From NCBI RefSeq assembly GCF_021731785.1, contig NZ_JAKFWS010000016.1, positions 62,001 through 126,000 of the forward strand: 64,000 nt of DNA, given 5' to 3'. Source of the stretch: Methylocystis sp. Lineage in GTDB: Bacteria > Pseudomonadota > Alphaproteobacteria > Rhizobiales > Beijerinckiaceae. This document shows positions 27,422 through 37,088 of the stretch, piece after piece. Both the position numbers and the translations under genes were made by a program. Within the stretch, counting starts at the first letter, position 1; the number at the start of each line of letters is the position of its first letter. The notes beneath the pieces were generated by a model. That model saw only the letters and a list, made by a program, of their open reading frames with translations. It ran no database searches and was not told where the DNA came from.

Positions 27422-29080
27422 ATGGAGCGGATCTGGTTGAAAAGCTACAGCGCGGGAGTCCCTGCGGAAGTCGATGTCAGGGCTTATCGCTCCATCGCCG
27501 ATCTTTTTGAGCGGAGCGTCGCGAAATTTTCGGACAAGCCCGCATTTATTCAAATGGGCGCGACTCTCACATACGCCGAAGTCGATCGCCTGTCCCGCGA
27601 CTTTGCAGCCTATTTGAGCGAGGAGCTTAAACTTCAAAAAGGCGCGCGCGTCGCGTTGATGATGCTCAACATTCTTCAATATCCCATCGCGATGCTCGGG
27701 GCGCTCAGGGCGGGATATGTCGTAGTCAATTGCAATCCGCTCTACACCGCGCGCGAACTCGAACGGCAGTTGGCGGATTCCGGCGCCGAAGCCATCGTCA
27801 TCATCGAAAATTTTGCGTCCGTTCTGCAAGAAGCGCTGCCCCGGACGGCGATCAAGCATGTCATCACGACGCGGATCGGCGACATGCTGGATTGGGGTCA
27901 GGGAACGCTCGTCAATTTTGTCGTCAAATATGTCAGGAGGCTTGTGCCGGCTTGGAGCATTCCGGGCGCGGTGAAATTTCGCATCGCATTGCGGCGGGGC
28001 GCGAACCTCGCTTGGACGGCGCCCTCGATAGAGCCCGACGACATCGCCTTTCTGCAATATACCGGCGGAACGACCGGCGTGCCGAAAGGAGCGATGCTGA
28101 TGCATCGCAACATTGTCGCTAACCTCCAGCAACATCACGCGCATTTGAACGCCGTGCTTCGGGAAGGGCGCGACGTGGTGATTACGGCCATACCGCTTTT
28201 TCACATCTATGCGTTGACGGTCAGCTGCCTGCTCGCAATCAAGGTTGGCGCGGCCAATGTGCTGATCGCTAATCCGCGCGACATAGCGGGACTCGTGAAG
28301 GAGCTAGCGAAATACAGATTCACCTGCCTTCCCGGCGTCAACACCTTGTTCAAGGCGCTCCTCGATAGTCCTGAATTTGCGCTGCTGGATTTTTCGAGTT
28401 TTAGCATCGCCGCCTCGGGCGGCTCCGCGTTACAGGAAGCTGTCGCGACCAAATGGAAAGCGATCACCGGCAAGACGCTGATCGAAGCTTACGGCCTGAC
28501 CGAGACGTCGCCCGTCGTGACGTGCAATCCAACGGACCTGGCCGAATACAACGGCTCGTGCGGCGTTCCGATTCCCTCGACGGAAGTCGCCATCAAAAAC
28601 GAACAGGGCGCGGACCTGCCTGTCGGCGAAGCCGGCGAACTCTGCGTGCGCGGTCCGCAAGTCATGAAGGGCTACTGGAACAAGCCCGAAGAGACGGCGA
28701 AGGTCATGACATCGGACGGCTTCTTGCAGACGGGCGACATCGCGACAATGGACGAGAAAGGCTTCGTGCGCATCGTTGATCGCAAGAAGGACATGATCAA
28801 TGTTTCCGGTTTCAAAGTTTATCCCAATGAAGTGGAAGAAGTCATTTCCATGCATCCCGGGGTGCAGGACGTCGGCGCGGTCGGCGTTCCCGATCCGGTT
28901 TCGGGAGAGGCTGTCAAAGTGATCGTCGTCAAGCGCCATCCGTCCTTGACGGATGCCGAGCTCAGGACGCACTGTCGTAAATATCTCACGAGCCATAAGG
29001 TTCCGCAGGTCATCGAGTTTCGAGACGAATTGCCGAAAACGAATCTGGGCAAGATTCTGCGAAGAGCGTTGCGCGACTAG
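27422..29080 (+). CDS. Long-chain acyl-CoA ligase, FadD-like
   Basis: 552 residues, starting 56 bases after the trifunctional gene. AMP-binding enzyme: YTGGTTGVPKGA (P-loop), EAYGLTETSPVVTCNP (A5), LQTGDIATMDEKG, DRKKDMINVSGFKVYPNEVE and a C-terminal KTNLGKILRR lysine. The starting MERIWLKSYSAGVPAEVDV is typical of FadD proteins. It would make acyl-CoA from fatty acid, ATP and CoA, in the cytoplasm at the membrane. Next to the FAAL-type enzyme it gives the operon both CoA and ACP routes of activation. Confidence 0.88.
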   Translation: MERIWLKSYSAGVPAEVDVRAYRSIADLFERSVAKFSDKPAFIQMGATLTYAEVDRLSRDFAAYLSEELKLQKGARVALMMLNILQYPIAMLGALRAGYVVVNCNPLYTARELERQLADSGAEAIVIIENFASVLQEALPRTAIKHVITTRIGDMLDWGQGTLVNFVVKYVRRLVPAWSIPGAVKFRIALRRGANLAWTAPSIEPDDIAFLQYTGGTTGVPKGAMLMHRNIVANLQQHHAHLNAVLREGRDVVITAIPLFHIYALTVSCLLAIKVGAANVLIANPRDIAGLVKELAKYRFTCLPGVNTLFKALLDSPEFALLDFSSFSIAASGGSALQEAVATKWKAITGKTLIEAYGLTETSPVVTCNPTDLAEYNGSCGVPIPSTEVAIKNEQGADLPVGEAGELCVRGPQVMKGYWNKPEETAKVMTSDGFLQTGDIATMDEKGFVRIVDRKKDMINVSGFKVYPNEVEEVISMHPGVQDVGAVGVPDPVSGEAVKVIVVKRHPSLTDAELRTHCRKYLTSHKVPQVIEFRDELPKTNLGKILRRALRD

Positions 29081-29122
29081 GGCATTAGGCGCGACGACGC
29101 GCAATCATTCGGAGGCGTTGGG

Positions 29123-30837
29123 ATGCCTGTCCACAATGCCGAAATCGCCGCGATGTTCGACCAGACGGCGGAGCTCCTTGAGATCAAGGGCGATAATCCG
29201 TTTCGCACGCGAGCCTATCGGCGCGCCGCGCGCGTTCTTGAGAGTCTTCCCAAGAGCGTGGCGGCGATGTTGCGCGAGGGCGAAGACCTCGCGCAACTGC
29301 CGGGGATCGGCGAAGATCTGGCGAGCAAAATCGCGACGATTGTCGAGACAGGCAAATTCGACCGGCTGGAGTCGCTCAAACGCGAGCTTCCCGGAGATCT
29401 TGGCGAAATCGCTGCCATTCCAGGCCTTGGCCCGAAACGCGTCAAGCTGCTCATTGAGAATCTCGGCGTTCGTTCGATCGAGGACGTTCGCCGCGCGGCA
29501 AGGCGAGGCCGATTGGGCGAGCTTCCCGGCTTCGGCCCCAAGCTCCAACAAAATATCTTGGCGGCGCTCGCCAAGCCCGTCGCCGCGAAGCGCTTCAAAT
29601 TGCCATTCGCCGAAGCGGAATCGGGCGCGCTGATCGATTGGCTCAGTCGCGGCTTGGATGGCGGCCGCGTCGTGGCGGCAGGGAGCTTTCGGCGCCGTCG
29701 CGACACCGTGGGCGATCTCGATATTCTTGCGACGACAGCCCATGCGGCGCCGGTCGGCGACAGGCTCGTCGAATATGAGAATGTCGCGCTGGCGCTCGCC
29801 CATGGCCCGACGCGTACGACTGTTGTCCTGCGTTCAGGGATTCAGGTCGATCTGCGCGTCGTCAAGGAAGAGAGCTATGGCGCCGCTCTGATGTATTTCA
29901 CGGGTTCAAAAGCTCATAACATCGCCCTGCGCAATATCGCGAACGATCGCGGCTGGAAACTCAATGAATACGGCTTGTTCGACGAGGACCGAGCCATCGC
30001 CGGCGAAACCGAGGAAGGAATATACAAGAAGCTCGGTCTTCAATTTGTTCCGCCGGAGTTGCGCGAGGATCGGGGCGAGATCGCGCTCGCGCAGAAGAAT
30101 GCGCTGCCCCATCTCGTGCAATTGTCCGACATTCGCGGCGACCTACATGTCCATTCCAATTGGAGCGACGGAAACGCGACGATTGCCGAGATGGCGCAGG
30201 CGGCGAAAGCGCGCGGTTACGCCTATATGGCGTTGACCGATCATAGCCGGCGCGTGACGATCGCCCATGGGTTGGATCGCGCCCGCATGTTGCGCCAGAT
30301 GGACGAGATCGACCGTCTCAACGCCAAATTACGCAGCTTTACCGTGCTGAAGGGCGTCGAGGTCGACATTCTTGCCGACGGAAGTCTCGATTTGCCAGAC
30401 GAGGTTTTATCGCGGCTCGACATCGTTGTCGCCGCGGTTCACTACAAATTCGACTTGTCGCGCGACGAGCAAACGAGCGCATCATCCGGGCGATGGACAA
30501 TCGGCATGTATCGATCTTGGCCCACCCAACCGGTCGCTTGATCGAAGAATGCGCGCCCTATGACATTGATATGGATCGCGTGATGAAGGCGGCCAAGGAA
30601 CGCGGCTGCTGCCTGGAGCTTAACGCCGAGCCCGATCGCCTTGACTTGACAGACGTCGCCGCCAAGGCTGCAAAGGAATTGGGCGTGCAAATAGCAATCT
30701 CCACGGATGCGCATTCGACCGCCGGTCTCGCATACATGCGCTATGGCGTGGACCAGGCGCGTCGCGGATGGTTGGAGCCTAGCGATGTCATAAACACGCG
30801 GCCGCTACGGGAGCTCAAGAAATTGATTGGGCGATAG
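29123..30837 (+). CDS. polX: DNA polymerase X with PHP domain, frameshifted
   Basis: Bacterial PolX: HhH motifs (LPGIGEDLASKIATI, IPGLGPKRVKLL), the polymerase palm GSFRRRRDTVGDLDIL with catalytic aspartates, and a C-terminal PHP exonuclease domain (GDLHVHSNWSDGN, YMALTDHSRR). The first frame runs 29123-30541 but loses homology after 'LSRDEQT'; from about 30474 the +1-shifted frame continues perfectly as ERIIRAMDNRHVSILAHPTG to 30837. One base, a G in ACGGAG, appears to be missing at 30474-30476. Whole gene about 571 residues, the usual PolX size. It may be a true mutation or a sequencing error. Its role, base-excision repair, has no obvious tie to the operon. Confidence 0.85.
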
Positions 30838-31008
30838 CCGCGGCGCTATGGCGCATGGCGGCGTCGCCTTGAGGTCGTCATCGGGTTCTTGCCCATTAAG
30901 GAGCTGTTGCATAAGCTCAATTGGCCAAGTCCGACGCGAGAACGCCTCTGATCGACACCGCATATTGGACGATGGAAGAAGAAGCGTGGTGGCTACGGGA
31001 AGCATTAG

Positions 31009-32787
31009 ATGCGCGCCCCTGAAAACGCTGCTCGATATGCGACGATCCAGAAGGATCCGGCCTCATTTGCGGTTCCGCCAAACCTTGCGGACTATCGCGC
31101 CGTCTGCGCCACGTTCAACTGGGAGGCGGCGCGAGCGGGTTTGAGCGGCTTACCGCACAGCAAAGGCCTGAATATCGCTTACGAAGCAGTGGATCGACAT
31201 GCGTACGGGCTTCGCGCGGATCGGGTGGCGCTGCGTTGGATTGGGAAGACCGGAGAACGTCGCGACTATTGCTATCGCGAACTGGCCTTCGAGACCAATC
31301 GTTTCGCAAACACCTTACAATCCATGGGCGTTAAGCCGGGCGACGCCGTCTTCGTTCTACTCGGCCGCGTTCCGGAGCTTTATGTCGCCATTCTGGGTGC
31401 GTTGAAGATGAAATGCGTCGTCACGCCGCTCTTCTCCGCCTTCGGGCCAGAGCCGATCGCGACCCGCATGGAAATCGGCGACGCGCGCGTCTTGGTTACG
31501 ACCGAAACGCTTTATCGGCGTAAGGTCGAAGCGCTGCGAGGGCGATTGCCCAGGCTTGAGCATGTCATTCTCGTCGACGCCGAGGAGCCCGGCGAAGGCG
31601 TCCATTCCTGGCGCAAGCTCACGCAAACAGCCTCAGACGCCTTTGAGATCGCGCCCACAGATCCGCAGGAGACGGCGCTGCTGCATTTCACCAGCGGCAC
31701 GACCGGCCGCCCCAAGGGCGTCATACATGTGCACGAGGCCGTAGTAACGCATTTCGCGACAGGACTCTATGCGCTCGATCTTCATGACGACGATCGCTTC
31801 TGGTGCACAGCGGACCCGGGCTGGGTGACTGGAACGAGCTATGGGGTCATCGCGCCGCTCACGCATGGCGTGACCAATATTGTCGTCGAGGCGGAATTCG
31901 ATGCGCCCACATGGTACGGCCTGCTCGCGCAGGAACGGGTCACCGTGTGGTACACCGCTCCCACCGCCATCCGCATGATGATGAAGCTCGGCGCTGACAC
32001 CTTGAAGGATTACGATCTTTCCGCCTTGCGTTTCGCCGCCAGCGTTGGAGAGCCGCTGAACGCCGAGGCGGTGGTGTGGGGCGCAGAGGCCTTTGGCCTG
32101 CCGTTCCATGATAATTGGTGGCAGACCGAAACGGGCGGCATCATGATCGCTAATTTCGCGTCGATGGACATCAAGCCCGGCTCGATGGGCCGGCCCTTGC
32201 CGGGCATCGAAGCGGCAATCGTCAGGCGAAAGCCAGACGGCGGAGTTGAAACGGCCGACGTTGGCCAAGAAGGCGAGCTCGCGCTCAAAAGCGGCTGGCC
32301 ATCGATGATGCGCGGCTACCTTCACGAGGAAGCGCGCTATCGTAAATGCTTCGCTGGCGAATGGTATCTGACTGGCGATCTCGCGCGTTGCGACGGTGAC
32401 GGCTATTTCTGGTTCGTTGGACGCGCCGACGACGTGATCAAGTCGTCGGGCCATCTCATCGGCCCCTTCGAAGTCGAAAGCGCGCTCATGGAGCATCCCG
32501 CCGTCGCCGAGGCGGCGGTCATCGGCAAGCCGGATCCAATCGCCGGCGAGATCGTCAAGGCGTTCGTCGCCTTGAAGCTCGGATTAGAAGCGAGCGAAGC
32601 TATGCGCAAGGAACTGCTTGGACACGCCCGCAAAAGGCTCGGCGCTGCCGTGGCGCCCAAAGAAATCCAGTTTTGCGCCAATCTGCCGAAAACCCGCAGC
32701 GGCAAGATCATGCGGCGCTTACTCAAGGCGCGCGAGCTCGGGCTGCCGGAAGGCGATCTATCGACGCTGGAGAGCGATGAGCGATGA
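31009..32787 (+). CDS. Acetyl-CoA synthetase-like ligase
   Basis: 592 residues. AMP-forming acyl-CoA synthetase of the short acetyl/propionyl type: [20 protein letters not shown], the WWQTETGG motif (A5) characteristic of acetate-specific [37 protein letters not shown] and the catalytic lysine in [10 protein letters not shown] (target of Pat acetylation and sirtuin deacetylation; a sirtuin gene is in this window). Gives acetyl-CoA from acetate. It overlaps the E1alpha gene by four bases, so is translated with the PDH genes. It is about 60 residues shorter than E. coli Acs. Confidence 0.88.
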   Translation: MRAPENAARYATIQKDPASFAVPPNLADYRAVCATFNWEAARAGLSGLPHSKGLNIAYEAVDRHAYGLRADRVALRWIGKTGERRDYCYRELAFETNRFANTLQSMGVKPGDAVFVLLGRVPELYVAILGALKMKCVVTPLFSAFGPEPIATRMEIGDARVLVTTETLYRRKVEALRGRLPRLEHVILVDAEEPGEGVHSWRKLTQTASDAFEIAPTDPQETALLHFTSGTTGRPKGVIHVHEAVVTHFATGLYALDLHDDDRFWCTADPGWVTGTSYGVIAPLTHGVTNIVVEAEFDAPTWYGLLAQERVTVWYTAPTAIRMMMKLGADTLKDYDLSALRFAASVGEPLNAEAVVWGAEAFGLPFHDNWWQTETGGIMIANFASMDIKPGSMGRPLPGIEAAIVRRKPDGGVETADVGQEGELALKSGWPSMMRGYLHEEARYRKCFAGEWYLTGDLARCDGDGYFWFVGRADDVIKSSGHLIGPFEVESALMEHPAVAEAAVIGKPDPIAGEIVKAFVALKLGLEASEAMRKELLGHARKRLGAAVAPKEIQFCANLPKTRSGKIMRRLLKARELGLPEGDLSTLESDER

Positions 32788-33770
32788 TCAAGAGAGTGCA
32801 TCTCGATCACGCACACATGCAGCATCTCTTGAAGGCGATGATCCGCATCAGGCGTTTCGAGGCCAAATGCGTCGAGCTCTATCAGGCGCAAAAGATTCTC
32901 GGCTTTCTTCACCTCTATGACGGCGAGGAGGCGGTCTCTGTCGGCGTGATGGAGGCGCTGACGCAAGACGACGCCGTCATCGCGACCTATCGCGAACACG
33001 GCCAGGCGCTCGCTCGCGGCGTCGATCCGAAGTGCCTGATGGCCGAAATGATGGGTAAACTCAACGGATGTTGCCGTGGACGCGGCGGCTCGATGCATTT
33101 TTTCGATCGGGCGCGTCGTTTCTATGGCGGCAACGCCATCGTCGGCGGAGGGATGCCGCTGGCGCTCGGCGTTGCGCTCGCCGACAAGATGCAGGGACGA
33201 TCCGCTATCACGGCCTGTTTCTTCGGCGAAGGAGCGGTCGACGAGGGCGAGTTCCACGAGACGCTCAACTTGGCCAGCCTCTGGCGGCTTCCGATCCTGT
33301 TCGTCTGCGAGAATAATCTTTACTCCATGGGCATGGCGGTTGAACGCGCGGAGGCCGACATCGACTTCGTGCACAAAGCATCGGGCTACAGAGTCGCTGG
33401 CGAGAAGGTGGACGGCATGGACGTTGTCGCCGTCGAAAGCGCGGCGAGAAACGCCATTGACAGAATACGCAGCGAAAACGAGCCCTATTTTCTCGAATGC
33501 CGAACCTATCGATTTCGAGCGCATTCAATGTTCGACGCGCAACTCTACCGCTCGAAGGATGAAGTTGAAGTTTGGCGCAAAAAGGGGCCGATCGTCCGCT
33601 TCCAGACCTGGCTGGAAGCCAATCGCTTGATCAAGCCCGAAGAGCTTGCGACGATTGAAGAGGAAGTCGACAAAGAAATCGCGGCGGCGGTTGCTTTCGC
33701 CGAGGCTGGCCCCCTTGAGCCAGTTTCAGAACTCGAACGTTTCGTCACGATGGAGGAGGTTCCATCGTGA
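32784..33770 (+). CDS. 2-oxoacid dehydrogenase E1 alpha (PDH type)
   Basis: 328 residues. Thiamin-diphosphate enzyme alpha chain: [44 protein letters not shown], the ThDP/Mg motif [20 protein letters not shown]...ENN, and the phosphorylation-loop region [14 protein letters not shown]. Most like heterotetrameric pyruvate dehydrogenase; acetoin dehydrogenase is the nearest alternative. ATGA overlap with the ligase upstream, GTGA overlap with E1 beta. A housekeeping PDH usually lies elsewhere in these genomes, so this may be a second complex. Confidence 0.9.
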   Translation: MIKRVHLDHAHMQHLLKAMIRIRRFEAKCVELYQAQKILGFLHLYDGEEAVSVGVMEALTQDDAVIATYREHGQALARGVDPKCLMAEMMGKLNGCCRGRGGSMHFFDRARRFYGGNAIVGGGMPLALGVALADKMQGRSAITACFFGEGAVDEGEFHETLNLASLWRLPILFVCENNLYSMGMAVERAEADIDFVHKASGYRVAGEKVDGMDVVAVESAARNAIDRIRSENEPYFLECRTYRFRAHSMFDAQLYRSKDEVEVWRKKGPIVRFQTWLEANRLIKPEELATIEEEVDKEIAAAVAFAEAGPLEPVSELERFVTMEEVPS

Positions 33771-34774
33771 ATGCGCCGCAAGCGACTGCCGCCGCCACGC
33801 GGCTGACCTATCGTGAAGCCTGTAAGCAGGCGCTTCGCGATGCGCTGCTCTCCGATCCGCGCGTCTTCCTGATGGGGGAAGACATCGGCCGCTATGGCGG
33901 CTGCTACGCGGTGACGAAGGGGCTTCTAGAGGAATTCGGCGAGGAACGCATTCGCGACACGCCGCTTTCAGAGAGCGCCTTCGTCGGCGCGGGCGTCGGC
34001 TCCGCCATGGTGGGGATGCGGCCGATCGTCGAAATCATGACGGTGAATTTTAGTCTGCTGGCGCTGGATCAGATCGTCAACAACGCCGTCACCATTCCCC
34101 ATATGTCGGGCGGGCAATTCGCGATCCCCCTAGTCATTCGCATGACCACCGGTGGCGGGCGACGCGTCGCCGCGCAGCATTCGCGCAGTCTCGAGGGCTG
34201 GTATGCGCATATCCCCGGACTGCGCGTCCTGACGCCCGCCACGGTCGAGGACGCGCGCTTCATGTTGAAGGGCGCGCTCGCCGACCCCAATCCGGTGATT
34301 ATTTTCGAGCATGTCATGCTCTACAATATGGAGGGCGATCTTCCATCGGACATGAAGGAGGTCGATATCGCGCACGCGAAAGTGCGTCGCGCCGGACGAG
34401 ACGTAAGCCTCATCACCTATGGCGGCAGTCTGTTCAAGACTCTGCAGGCGGCCGACGCATTGGCGTCCGAGGGGATCGAGGCGGAAGTCATCGATTTGCG
34501 CGTGCTCAGGCCGCTCGACACGAAGTCGATCCTCGACTCGGTCGCAAAGACCCGCCGCTGCGTCATCATTGATGAAGGCTGGCGCAGCGGTTCGATCTCC
34601 GCCGAAGTGGGCATGCGCATCGCCGAGGAAGGCTTCTTTGAACTTGACGCGCCCTTGCGGCGCGTCTGTTCGCGCGAGGCGCCGATACCCTATGCGGCGC
34701 ATCTCGAAGACGCTTGTCTGCCGCAGGCGGCCACGATCGTTGCTGTGGCGCGCGAACTTGTCCGTCCTTCATGA
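33767..34774 (+). CDS. 2-oxoacid dehydrogenase E1 beta (PDH type)
   Basis: 335 residues, GTG start. Beta chain of E1: [41 protein letters not shown], the [21 protein letters not shown] region next to ThDP, and a C-terminal transketolase domain ([18 protein letters not shown]). No lipoyl domain is attached, unlike the usual alphaproteobacterial PdhB, which carries one. This marks the complex as a different type from the housekeeping one. Four-base overlap with E2. Confidence 0.9.
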   Translation: MNAPQATAAATRLTYREACKQALRDALLSDPRVFLMGEDIGRYGGCYAVTKGLLEEFGEERIRDTPLSESAFVGAGVGSAMVGMRPIVEIMTVNFSLLALDQIVNNAVTIPHMSGGQFAIPLVIRMTTGGGRRVAAQHSRSLEGWYAHIPGLRVLTPATVEDARFMLKGALADPNPVIIFEHVMLYNMEGDLPSDMKEVDIAHAKVRRAGRDVSLITYGGSLFKTLQAADALASEGIEAEVIDLRVLRPLDTKSILDSVAKTRRCVIIDEGWRSGSISAEVGMRIAEEGFFELDAPLRRVCSREAPIPYAAHLEDACLPQAATIVAVARELVRPS

Positions 34775-35949
34775 GCGACTTCAAAATGCCCGCGCTCGGC
34801 GCCGACATGGAGGCCGGCACGCTCGTCGAATGGCTTGTGAAACCCGGCGATCGCGTCAAATCCGGGGACGTCATCGCGGTGGTCGAGACGCAAAAGGGCG
34901 CGATAGAGGTAGAAGTCTTTCTGGAGGGCGTCGTCTCGAACATTCTCATTCCCGAGGGCGAGCGCGTTCCGGTAGGGACGGTTCTCGCGCAGATTGACGG
35001 CGCGCCCGGCGCCGCCCCGCCGCCTCTCATTGAACCCGCCGTCGCTGTGCTGAAGCCGGGGCCGCAAATATTGGCGCAGGCGCCGCCGACGCCGGTCATC
35101 GCGGCGCCGAGTTCGCGACTAAAAATTACGCCCGCGGCGCGGCGTCGTGCGGCGGCATTGAGCTTCGACCCAACAATGATCGTGAAAGGAACCGGCGTTG
35201 AGGGATCGATCCGGCTCGCCGATATCGAAACCTACGCGAGCGGAGCAAAGCTCGTGCAGCGCCCGGCCAAAAAAAAAGGCCTCGACCTTTCTCAAATGCG
35301 CCAAGCGATCGCTGCCGCAATGAGTCGTTCGAAGCGGGAAATACCGCACTATTACCTCACCGAAACGGTTGACCTAAACACCGCCTCGACCTGGATCGAG
35401 CGATACAACGCCGAGAAACCCCCAGTCGAACGCATTCTGCCCGCCGTGCTCTTTCTCAGGGCTGCGGCCTTGGCCTTGCGCGAGCAACCGCAGCTCAACG
35501 GCGCTTATGAAAACGGCGCCTTTATTCCTGCTTCGAGCATTCACGTCGGCTGGGCGATCTCATTGCGAGGCGGTGGGCTTATCGCGCCGGCTATACGCGA
35601 CACCGACAGAAAATCGCTGGCCGAACTGATGGCGGCCATGCGCGACCTGGTGGAGCGCGCGCGACGCGGGAATTTGCGTAGCTCCGAACTCACTTCTCCC
35701 ACTATTACCGTCACGAGCGTCGGCGATCGAGGAGCGGAGTCGGTGACCGGCATTATCTATCCTCCGCAGGTCGCGATTGTCGGATTTGGCCGTGTGGTCG
35801 TGCGTCCATGGGTTGTCGATGGGCGCATCGAGAGTCATCCGCTCGTCACCGTCAGCCTCGCGGCGGATCATAGGGTCACTGACGGCCATATCGGCGGCTT
35901 GTATCTCGCCGCAGTCGGGCGTCTCTTACAGGAGCCGGATAAATTATGA
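34771..35949 (+). CDS. Dihydrolipoamide acyltransferase (E2)
   Basis: 392 residues from ATG 34771. One lipoyl domain (1-75) with the lipoyl-lysine in [13 protein letters not shown], a linker rich in Ala/Pro, a peripheral-subunit-binding domain (about 110-150, [12 protein letters not shown]...[14 protein letters not shown]), and the catalytic domain with the C-terminal DHRVTDGH (catalytic His). It accepts the acyl group from E1 and passes it to CoA. No E3 gene is in the block, so E3 must come from elsewhere. The stop overlaps the ACP start (ATGA). Confidence 0.9.
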   Translation: MSDFKMPALGADMEAGTLVEWLVKPGDRVKSGDVIAVVETQKGAIEVEVFLEGVVSNILIPEGERVPVGTVLAQIDGAPGAAPPPLIEPAVAVLKPGPQILAQAPPTPVIAAPSSRLKITPAARRRAAALSFDPTMIVKGTGVEGSIRLADIETYASGAKLVQRPAKKKGLDLSQMRQAIAAAMSRSKREIPHYYLTETVDLNTASTWIERYNAEKPPVERILPAVLFLRAAALALREQPQLNGAYENGAFIPASSIHVGWAISLRGGGLIAPAIRDTDRKSLAELMAAMRDLVERARRGNLRSSELTSPTITVTSVGDRGAESVTGIIYPPQVAIVGFGRVVVRPWVVDGRIESHPLVTVSLAADHRVTDGHIGGLYLAAVGRLLQEPDKL

Positions 35950-36212
35950 CGGACGCCGAAATTAGAGCGATCGTTCTGGAGCTGATTGGCGACATCGCGC
36001 CCGAGGCCGATCTCGCGTTGGCTCGCGATCAAGATGATTTACGTGAAATATTTGATCTTGATTCGATGGATTTTGCCAATCTCGTCGTCGCCATTCATGA
36101 TCGACTGGGGGTCAATATTCCCGAGGCCCACTACAATCGGCTCTTCACGCTGGAGCATGCGATCGCCTACCTGCATGATGCGCTCATGCAACAAAAACGG
36201 AACGATGGGTAG
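35946..36212 (+). CDS. Acyl carrier protein, stand-alone
   Basis: 88 residues. Four-helix ACP with the phosphopantetheine serine in IFDLDSMDFANLVVAIHDRLG. 'DLDSMDF' is more like carriers of specialised pathways than the primary AcpP ('DSLD'). Directly fused in translation to the E2 gene (ATGA). An ACP paired with E1/E2 of a 2-oxoacid dehydrogenase has no place in standard PDH; it may take an acyl group from E2 or partner the ligases upstream. Confidence 0.88.
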   Translation: MTDAEIRAIVLELIGDIAPEADLALARDQDDLREIFDLDSMDFANLVVAIHDRLGVNIPEAHYNRLFTLEHAIAYLHDALMQQKRNDG

Positions 36213-36227
36213 CGCACATCGTCAGGG

Positions 36228-37088
36228 ATGTTTAGCAAGATGCATGTCGTCATCGATATCGGCGGAACTAGGACGCGACTCGCAGGCGCTCATGATCTTG
36301 GTGCGTTCCTACAACCCGTCATCTTCGATACGCGGCAGAACTACCGAGAAGCGCTCGACGCTCTGTACGCTGCAGCTGTAAAGGTGTCGGCGGGCGCGTC
36401 GATCGAAGACGTGGCGATCGGCGTTCCAGGGGTGCTGTCACGCGATAAGCGCGTTTTGGTTCATGCGCCCAATCTTCTGAAGTGGAATGGCGCCGCGATT
36501 GCCGACGACATCGAAGGCGCTCTCGGCGCGCGCGTCGTGCTGGAAAATGACACGGCGCTTGTCGGCCTTGGCGAAGCGACGGAAGGCGCGGGTAAAGGCT
36601 CGGCGATCCTCGCCTATGTCACGATCTCGACGGGCGTGAACGGCGCGCGCATCGTCGACGCTCAAATCGATCGTGCGACTTACGGTTTCGAAATCGGCGA
36701 GCAATTTGTCGACGATTCGACGCGCACTTTTGAGGAGCTTGTCTCGGGCCGCGCTATCGCTGTGCGCTTCAACATTCCTCCGCGCGATCTCGGCAAGGAT
36801 CATCCTATATGGGATGAACTCGCCAGGATAACCGCGCGCGCTCTGCACAATGCGATCGCGCATTGGTCGCCAGACCGCATCGTCATCGGCGGCTCGATGA
36901 TGAACGAAGTAGGCATTCCGATCGATCGCATATGGACGCACCTGCAGGCGCTGCCGCGCAAGAATCCGGCGCTGCCCGAAATCGCACATGCGACGCTCGG
37001 CGACTTCGGCGGATTATGGGGCGGTCTTGCGCGATTACGCGGAGAACGTGACGGGAAATCAGCTCCGGCTGGCTTAGGGAGCGCCTGA
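36228..37088 (+). CDS. ROK-family sugar kinase
   Basis: 286 residues. N-terminal ATP-binding DIGGTRTRLAG; GVPGVLSRDKRVLVHAPNLLKWN; acceptor Asp in VLENDTALVGLGEA; and IVIGGSMMNEVG. The Zn motif CxCGxxGCxE of classical ROK proteins is absent, and the usual GTGVGGG is STGVNGA. Substrate is probably glucose or a related hexose given the glycosidases downstream, but the family is broad. Separated from the ACP by 15 bases; its 3' end overlaps the convergent ABC transporter by 15 bases. Confidence 0.82.
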   Translation: MFSKMHVVIDIGGTRTRLAGAHDLGAFLQPVIFDTRQNYREALDALYAAAVKVSAGASIEDVAIGVPGVLSRDKRVLVHAPNLLKWNGAAIADDIEGALGARVVLENDTALVGLGEATEGAGKGSAILAYVTISTGVNGARIVDAQIDRATYGFEIGEQFVDDSTRTFEELVSGRAIAVRFNIPPRDLGKDHPIWDELARITARALHNAIAHWSPDRIVIGGSMMNEVGIPIDRIWTHLQALPRKNPALPEIAHATLGDFGGLWGGLARLRGERDGKSAPAGLGSA

